Shown here piece after piece: positions 56,278 through 64,000 of a stretch of DNA of 64,000 bases. The position numbers and the translations under genes are program-made. Location: the NCBI GenBank assembly GCA_900155495.1, contig FTLJ01000448.1, forward strand, positions 23,833-87,832, read 5' to 3'. The notes beneath the pieces are model-generated. The model was not told the origin of the DNA. It did not search any database and saw only the letters and a list, made by a program, of their open reading frames with translations. The stretch's first letter is position 1. Each line of letters begins with the position of its first letter. The DNA comes from Porogramme epimiltina (Eukaryota; Basidiomycota; Agaricomycetes; Polyporales; Polyporaceae).

Positions 56278-59200
56278 TCAAGTGTTCGGAACGATTGGCT
56301 TGAACTTTTTGTTCGCGTAGCCGGTCGTGGCTCGACCCATCCCCAATCGCCGCTTCACAGCTGATGGCTTCGTGGACGCTGCCTCCGCAGGGGCCTGATA
56401 ATCCGGTGACGAGGAACTGGAGGAGGGAAGTGACGGCATGGAAGAGCGTGGCTGTGAATATGCCGGCGAAGAGCTCAAAAGGGAATGCGTTTGAGAAGAG
56501 GCCGGAGCGGTCGCATTGGCTGAGGCCTGAGAGTCGAGGGTTGACCTAGAGCCTACTGGCGGCCGCGTGGGTGTAACGATTGCCTGTTGTCTACTTGACA
56601 GAGAGGAGGCACTTCTGTCAGGACCCTGATGCCTGGCGGGATGTGAAGACGGGGGGAGCGGCGCGCCGGATTCTAGCTTCACTCGAGGGCCTGGCTCCGC
56701 TTTGACCTTTGTAGGAGGTGCATGTTCCAGCTTGACTCTCGGGAAGGATTCTAATTTCACTCCCGTGGCGGGTTCCAACTTGACTCCCACAGACGGTTCT
56801 AACTTGACCCTCGCAGGAGACCTGGGCTCTAGCTTGACGCTCACGGGTTCCTGTTTGACTGTGGCGCCGGTGACCGGGGGTACCTGAGGAGGCCGCACAG
56901 CGGCCTTTCCCTTCCCTTTCGGCATCGTGGCCCATGAATCGTCTACCGCCATGTCTTCGTGTTTAATAGGCTGCGCAATCCAGCGACGGATGTCTGGCCC
57001 AGCAGACGCAGGCTTGGCTTGCGCCTGAGCCCGTCCCGGGGCAGGTGCGTTGATCACGCGACTGCTCGATGCAAGGGGCTCTCCACGGCTCGCGGACGGT
57101 GGTCCATTGGAGGATGGCGGCTTCTTTGGGGCTCCACGACTCCCCGCAGGAATATTAGTCTGTGGAGCGGTGCGCACCAGTCCCCCCTTGTGGACGTTGT
57201 TGAAGTGAACAATACTGCTGGGCACAAATACCGGAGGTTCTGTGAAGTATGAGATGAGCCTGTGAGTGGACAGTTAGAGAAAGTTTACCGTGTAGGTCGT
57301 TCAAATTTGACTGTACGACGTGGTTTGGAGGCCGTGAGGGCACTGGGGCTCGATGTCCATTATCCGCAGGTTGCTGAGGTGGCATCTGTGGTGCGAAATA
57401 CCGTATAGGCACTCCATATCCGTTGAGTCGGCCTGTGACCTGGTCTCTGAATGGTGCGTTGGCGGGCCAGCAAGGATGTCGTCCATTTTCCTCACTGAAT
57501 GTGATGTCAGCAGAACCTTGAAACACCTCAAGTGACAAGACTTACTAGTCGGCAACGCGTCGTGTGATATCAGCTTCATCAGGGAGCTCGCGGTTCAGGA
57601 TCTGGGACATAGTGACGCGATCCTGTCGGGGCAATGAAGGGAGTTCTTCTGAAAATGTCCCCTTAGTCTGCGAATCAACTGGCGTTAATAAGTGTCGCGG
57701 CGAATAGCGTACTTTGATTCCTACCTGTGGGTTGCTACGGACAGTGGCCATGAATCTGGATATACTTGTAGCCTTGTCCTCCCCAGATATCATACGGGTC
57801 GTTGCGTGAGAAAGATACAAGAGGCACTTCGCACGTGTGCATGCGACATAAAGCAACCGCCTGTAATCCTTAAACTTAGCGTTCAGAGTGAATGGAAGTA
57901 TGCAGATTAACCTACAGTTCTTCCATCTCATCCTCTGCCCTGGTCGAAGGGAATACCCCATCCTCGACTGTAGAGTGATTAGTCTCAGGCCAGGCATTTC
58001 CTCCTAATATGAGCTTTGCTTACCAGCAGGGATCATGACAACAGCCCATTCGAGACCCTTCGCTGCGTGACAAGTCGAGATAGTGACTTTCTACAAGGGC
58101 TATCAATGAGATCTTATAGGAAGGCATGCACGTGATTATAATGCTCACCTCCTTGTCCTTCTCATCCTCTTTCGTCTCTGTGTCCGTAGATAACATTGAG
58201 GCCTGCAAGAACAAACGTAGGGGTGTCTCCCTGCAGCGATCACACTTCAGCGCATGACGCGACATGGATGTTCCCAAACTTACACAAGTGGTAGGTCATT
58301 TGCAGCTTGTCCTCCGCGCGCACCCCTCTCCCCGAAGAGCTCTTCGTGGGCCGCCTCCTCTGCATTAGCCATCATCTTACCAGTCGCTTCTGGCATAGTG
58401 TTCTCGACTTCCGCTGCGAAGTTGATGAGCTCTTGTACGTTGTCCCATCGGTTCTCATAGTCCTCTTGGGTCTTGCGGAGATGGTCCTTGTAGTTGGTAA
58501 GTTCCAGGACTGCCTGGATCAGCTTCGACGGAGACATTCCCTGCGCAGTGTTATCATACAGACATCGCAATCACACGAATAAAACAACGGACCTCGTTGG
58601 CGTACTTGCGCAGATCACGAATCGCCTCTGCGAAGTTCGCCAGTTTCCTTTTCACAGGGGGTTTGATATCGGGAATTTTGCCACCGACGATGCGCTCCAC
58701 CACGTCAAGAGGAGTGGTTTTGAGCTGTTCAGCCCGATGAAGTAGCTCTCTGACGGTCTGCAAAAAAGTTCCTTCATCCAAGGGTAGGCTAGGGGTTTGG
58801 GGTTCCGACATACCTTCTCCCCTACTGTTCGCGAGGGAACATTCACTACTCTATTGAACGCAGGAAGAAAAGCGGGGTTGTCGACAAGCTGTAGGTATGC
58901 TAGAATATCCTTCACCTGCATTGAATAGTCAGAATACGGAGCCAACGAGAGCATCTATTAGACCACCTACTTCTAAACGTTCAAAGAACCTATGGCCTGC
59001 CAGGACGCGGTTAGGTATGCCCTCTTTCTGCAGGATATTTTCGATGATCCGGGACATTGCATTGAACCTCAGCAAGATGACGAAGTCATTATAGTTGAGC
59101 ATCCCGCCACTGAATACGATGAGTCGTTTGATCTCCGCCGCGATAAACCCTGCCTCGACTTGTTCCTTAGGAAAAGCACGAAGCACGGGTAAGGGCCCAG

Positions 59201-60571
59201 TAGGGTGTGACGTGTGGAGCGTCTTTGGTATACGATCCTTGTCTACCTCAGTGTAAGTAAAAGTAAACGTGAGTACAGAGACGGACCGACCTTGCGAGAT
59301 GATTGCCATGCTAGCTGCAAGAATGCCGGAAGTTGACCGGTAGTTCTGCTCTAGATAAATCTGCTGGGTGGCCGGAAAGTCTTCCAAGAGACGGTGATAA
59401 TGAGATTGGGTGGGGCTCTAGAGTTATACACGCTAGCATACCTCTCTGCATGTTAGCTAAGTTCTCAATTTCTGCTGCTCTCCAGCCGTAGACTAGCGAG
59501 GTAGGATTGGTCAACCAGACGTATGGTCCGCTCTGCACATGTACTCACTTGACTGGTCAGGGTCACCGACAATGGTAACACATCTATTCGCCTGGGCAAT
59601 ATGACGCATTAACTCGTACTGAGTTGTGTTGGTGTCCTGACTAAATGTAATTCACTGTTCAGAGATCGTGGATTGGCCCTGCATGAAGGACCTACTATTC
59701 GTCCACCAGTACGTGCTGGCACCAACTGGAGGCTTTCTTGTGTCCGGCAAACATCTTGACGCCGAAGACCAGGAGGTCGTCGAAGTCCAGACTGTTCGCC
59801 TCCCGTAACGTCTTCTCGTACTCCTTGTACACGGCGCCCACCACCTCCCCTAGGTCTCCGTCAAGAAAGTCATTCTTCTTCTCTAACTTCCGTGCCATCC
59901 GCTCCTGAGGGCTGAGCATGTTGTTCTCAGCAACAAGGGCCAACACTTGATCTGCCGACAAACCCTTCGCCTTCCATTTCGAAATGACAGACTGCACCGT
60001 GCCCTCCTTCAATGTCAGGTTCTTTTCCTTCAAGAGTTCCTGGAATGGTTTCAGAAGTTTCGCAATAATCTTCTTGCTAAGTGACAGAGTGCCCCCCTGA
60101 GATTCCACTTCACGACACTCATTCAACGACTTACGTACCTTTCGTCGGCGTCGCACACTGTAAAGTTCCCCTCTATTCCAACCGAACGCGCGTATCTTCT
60201 TAAAAAGGACACGCAAAGAGCGTGAAAGGTGCCCATTTTTATCTGCGCCGTTTGATCTTTCCCAATGAGCTTAACAAGCCGCTCCCGCATCTCGTTCGCC
60301 GCCTTGTTCGTGAATGTGACCGCACAGATAGATCCCGGTGGAAGGTAGCAGTGCGTGATAAGATATGCAATGCGCATTGTCAAGACCTTGGTCTTGCCAC
60401 TCCCCGGTCCTGCCAGTATTTGCAGAGGAACCTGGGGTGGATGTCGTACGGCTGGAACGGTAGGAAGAGTGCTTTATTGATCATAGTGTCGGACGGATGA
60501 GCAGATAAGTACCACGAACCTTGCAACTGAGCAGCATTGAGGTCCTTCAAAAGTTCGTCTAGGTTCGCCAT
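56278..60571 (-). CDS. SRS2: Srs2-type UvrD-family DNA helicase with SUMO-motif-rich tail
   Basis: 3'-5' superfamily 1 helicase that strips Rad51 from DNA and limits recombination in the nucleus. Many short exons. Motifs in order: QVPLQILAGPGSGKTKVLTMRIAYL (motif I), VTFTNKAANEMRERL (Ia), GTFHALC, ANSLDFDDLLVF, HVLVDE-QDTN (II), ITIVGDPDQS-IYGWRAA (III), LEQNYRST (IV), FVILLRFNAMSRIIE, RFFERLEV, VTISTCHAAKGLEWAVVMIP (V), VEDGVFPS and RRLLYVACTRAKCLLYL (VI). The tail of about 400 residues is not conserved with bacterial UvrD. It contains VPSRPPNHV, eight V-K-x-E motifs (about 56660-56860) plus one IKHE (about 56975), and the ending GYANKKFKPIVPNT. Yeast Srs2 is itself SUMOylated and binds SUMO-PCNA through its tail, so the layout fits. 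Start at 60569-60571. Confidence 0.9.
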
Positions 60572-61042
60572 CTGTTCCAAGGAGTGGGTACTCGAAACGC
60601 GCGCATACGAGAGACGGTGGTCGTTGGAGGGTTGAGGGAAAGACGCGTCTCCAGCGAGATCACGCGCGTCGACGCGTCGCATCACGGTCACGTGGTGCAA
60701 AACACTTCAGAGTCAACGGGTGGAGCTAAAGAACTCGAAATTCAAATCTCTAGTCGTTTTGACAATGGCACTACTGCTAGGGCGTCGACCATCCCAAGGT
60801 ACGTCGCTGCAGAAGATTCGTAGAGACATCATCATAAACGTTATGTCGTGAAGCCCCGGCAATGAGGAAAATACAAATACAGGCAGCCGCGTACTATACT
60901 GCTGCACTAGTGAGTACTACTAGGGACTAGATCACGGAAACCCCGAAGGCGACTGGCTACTCTAGATACGCCTTCCTAGGCCCATCCCACCCTAAGGTTC
61001 CCTTGATGAGGCTCCAAAATCCCGTAGTCATCCCCGTCCGTC
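60572..61042. other. Intergenic region
   Basis: About 470 bp: helicase promoter on the left and 3' flank of the sugar transporter on the right. Nothing else seen. Confidence 0.5.
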
Positions 61043-63524
61043 TCAGACCTTCTCAGTGTATTCCTTGTCCGACGAGCTCATGCGAGCGTGATCAGAGGAT
61101 CCGTAGTTGTACGCATCAAGGCCTATCCGCTTCTCGATGTCAATGAACCGCTCTTGCTCTCCGGCAGCCATTCCGGCTGAGCCGAAAATCTCATCCATTT
61201 CTTCGAGGGTGAGACCCTTGGTCTCCGGACAGAACAGCCAGATGAACATGCCGCCAGCGAATGAGAAGGCCTAAATATGACTCTAGTCAGGCTGTATTTT
61301 TCTCGTAAGAGGGTAAGATTAATACGCACCCCGAAAAACACGAACGTTCCGAAACCCAGCTTGCTAAGCATAGTCGGAGTGACCTGTCCGACTGCGCGAG
61401 GAGGTCAGCAAAAATAGGAGGTAGAGGATTCTAAGCACCAACCAATGAAGTTGTTCATCCAATTCGAAGAGGCCGCAACCGAAACACCCTTCCCGCGGAT
61501 GGACAGAGGCCAGATTTCGGCAACAAGGATCCATGCACATGGGCCCCAGGAGAATCCGAATCCGATGGCAAACACCCATACGAGAGCACACGCGGCCCAA
61601 CCGGCAGCACTGTGCGACTCCCAGGAGTTGTGGTAGAGGCCTGTCAAGATGGCAACGAGAATATGACATGTGCCCATGAGGAAAGCTCCAGAGATCAGAA
61701 CGGGCTTTCTGCCAGATTGGTCGACCCAAATGACAGCAGGGATAGTGGCAAGGAACATGCTGAAACAACTGGGTTAGGACCGGGAACATATCACTGCGAC
61801 TGCGACATGGCTTACACAATACCGACGACGCCAGTGGCCAGGAGGGAAGTACTATTCCCAGTCAAGCCCAGGTCCTGGAAGATAAACGGAGCGTAGTACA
61901 AGATTGCGTTGACACCCGTCCATTGTTGGAAGAACATTGTCAGAGAACCGATGGCCACTCGGTAAAAAAGAGCTATAAATGAAGTTTATCAGCAACTAAT
62001 CTACTTTGGTCGAATCCAAATGACGACACATACAACGGTTGGTGAGCAAGCTCATGTAGTCGTACAGGCCAAGCTTAAAGTTAGACTTGAACGAGCCGTC
62101 TTGCAGATCGGGGTACTTCAACTCTGAAGTCTCTTTCTCGAAGATGTACTGTGCTTTGATCTCTCTTTAGAGGCGGCTTAGTTATAAGCTATTATTAGGT
62201 CGAGCCAAACTGAGTACTCACAAGAATTCAATTTGGACGAGGTCGGAGTCCGGAGGGAGACGGCGGGCTCGGCTTAGAACCTGCAGCGCTTCATCCTCGC
62301 GACCATTGTTCACAAGCCACCTATAGCCCACAAAACGTCAACTCGAAGGGACAACGACAGCTCAGACGTGACATACCTAGGCGAGAACGGCATGAACAAG
62401 ATGCCGATACCGAGGATCAAAGCCGGCACAAGTTGCAATGCGAGGGAAAGGCGCCAAGAAGCCTCACTTTGAGACTCGCCAGTCCCTCCGATGTGGTTAG
62501 TGCCATAGTCGATCCAGAACGAGACCATAATTCCGAAGGTGATTGCAAGCTGCTGGAGCGCCACCAAACTTCCGCGCACCTCAGGAGGAGCGAGTTCAGC
62601 GCTTCGAGCAGCGTAATATCAGTATCCGACCTCGAGGAAGATATTGAAGATCGTGTACACACTTGTACAGCGGTACGGCCATACTGAGTGATCCGACGCC
62701 CAGACCGGTGACGAACCGGCCTGTTCATGCACCGTCAGCCACAGCCATCATACTGGGGTTGAGCCTGGATTCTCACCTCCGAAAATTGAGGATGGATGGA
62801 AAGCTGTGGTTTGGACGATCACACCAATGCAGAACACGCCGACCGCTATATCACCAGACATCCACATGCAAGTCAGCACCGCGGATCCTTCGGTATAAGG
62901 GCGCCCTGCCGCCTTACTCACCGCTGACTATAGTGTACTTTCGTGATAGCTTGTCCGCAAGGTACCCGCTCACAAGGACGCCAAACCACGCTCCAAGCTC
63001 AAGGATAGCGACAAGCCAGCCCTGGGTGCCTGGGTCTGTCGCGTCGTGCCCCATCCGGTTCTTGAAAGACGTCATGTTCAGCACGCCGGAGAACACGCCC
63101 TAGCCGTTCCGAAGTATCAGCGGGCTGCGCATTAGGGTATACGCCGGTGATCCGTGCTCACCTGGTTGTAGCCTGCGAGTGGGAGCACAAATACAGTCAG
63201 TCGACCTAGTCATCACATGTACGTACATGACGGAAAGCTTACCGTATAGCCTGTGAACGGTGGAGTCAGCTTTAGCATCACGAGACGGTGACATTGTACT
63301 CACAGACCACCCAGCGATGCAAAGACCGCGATAGCGAATATCCTAGCATTGGCAACGAGCCCGGACTAATACCGTCGCGCAAGGGCCAGGGCATACGAGT
63401 TAGGGACCGGTGTCGTAGTGGGATCGTACAATGAAAGGAAGAAAAGAAGACGTACCCAACCGGACGGCCCCGCCAGGTTCTTGCGCCGATTCGACGCGAC
63501 AATGTTTGCACCCCCGCCGGCCAT
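61043..63524 (-). CDS. MFS sugar porter (hexose transporter-like)
   Basis: Plasma-membrane sugar transporter of the major facilitator superfamily with 12 expected helices and about 530 residues. Sugar-porter signatures in order: LGGLLYGYNQGVFSGVL (helix 1), [64 protein letters not shown] (in place of PESPR), [51 protein letters not shown] and [17 protein letters not shown]. The [12 protein letters not shown] segment is that of hexose-type porters, so import of a monosaccharide is likely; the exact sugar is open. Helix 1 is assembled from two microexons of 8 nt (63243-63250) and 11 nt (63162-63172). Start MAGGGANIV at 63522-63524. Confidence 0.9.
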
Positions 63525-64000
63525 AGTATAGATCTCACTATCCTTCGGGGTCTCAAGGCTGTATGGGCGAACTGTCTAGCAAGCGGGAACAGCGGGGGAG
63601 GAAGGTGGCCGTGCGTCGAGTTGACAGAGAGTTCGCTTCGTTCGCCCTCGGGTATTTATCCTGGCGGCCTGTGGGGTGAGGCATGGCCGAGCCACGAGAA
63701 CCGCCAGGTCATGGGGTCTATGGCAAAGGTTTCGGGAGCCGTGGTGAAGCTCTATCAGTGGATTCCGCCGCGGGATGGCAAAACCATTCATCAGACCTCT
63801 CTAGCGGTCCGCTTCGGCCGCAGCGCAGACGTACTGGTTACTGCTTCCGCGGTCCTAAAGGCGGTCAAACAACGCTGCTGCTTCATCTCCGCCGGGTTCC
63901 CACTTCGGGTCAGAATCCCGCCACGTCGGGCAATATATACAGTCCTGAGGATAATTGACAGTCAGAGAAATCTCGAGACATCATGGACTTTTGTGGACGT
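63525..64000. promoter_or_regulatory. Upstream region of the sugar transporter
   Basis: Upstream side of the minus-strand transporter. A TATA-like GGATAAATACCC (minus strand) lies near 63650-63661, about 130 bp before the ATG. GTGGGG at 63671-63676 fits the SYGGRG consensus of the fungal glucose repressor CreA/Mig1, which would suit a sugar transporter, but so short a site is weak evidence. No gene is seen up to the window end. Confidence 0.4.

Overview
This 64 kb window is nuclear DNA of a filamentous basidiomycete, most likely an Agaricomycete close to the polypores. The evidence is many short (about 50-70 nt) GT-AG introns, small exons, dense genes on both strands, GC-rich codon use, and families typical of mushrooms: large F-box families, HET-domain remnants, small secreted cysteine-rich proteins and variant CAX exchangers. 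Nothing here is bacterial or viral. Gene models were spliced by eye from frame continuity and family motifs, so exact starts and some exon edges remain uncertain.

Layout. 1-5.2 kb: two tandemly duplicated minus-strand F-box genes, the left one cut by the window edge. 5.3-17.5 kb: a housekeeping block with cytochrome c oxidase subunit 4, a CAX-family cation/proton exchanger, the tRNA 2-thiolation protein CTU2, a uridine kinase with a UPRT-like domain, and a class-V aminotransferase-fold PLP enzyme. 17.5-21 kb: a gene-poor stretch with strong DNA hairpins and a decayed HET-domain gene, then an intronless F-box gene. 21.9-37.1 kb: the accessory heart of the window (below). 38.2-63.5 kb: a forkhead factor, homogentisate 1,2-dioxygenase, a zinc alcohol dehydrogenase, a transketolase-family enzyme, a Ppn2-like vacuolar phosphatase, an Hsp20-type protein, an Srs2-type helicase and a sugar transporter.

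The 15-kb accessory array contains two interleaved families. One encodes proteins of about 400 residues with an N-terminal Cys-x2-Cys ... His-x-His-Cys module and a central F-box-like segment: three intact genes and one truncated relic. The other encodes secreted proteins of about 115-121 residues with 12 cysteines. Their cysteine spacing reads as two tandem six-cysteine modules, each compatible with an inhibitor-cystine-knot pattern. In each module an intron lies one residue before the sixth cysteine, which suggests an internal duplication that carried its intron along. Three copies are intact and two are broken by a nonsense codon or a frameshift. Each copy has a TATA box about 70-180 bp upstream, and four of the five have an intron in the 5' leader. 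Segments containing F-box and secreted genes, or the secreted gene alone, were duplicated repeatedly. This array is the best candidate for an undescribed system.

Other points of note are nine SUMO-consensus motifs in the Srs2 tail, exons of 8, 11 and 20 nt, two GC-AG introns fixed by frame logic, and an assembly gap inside a poly-C run.
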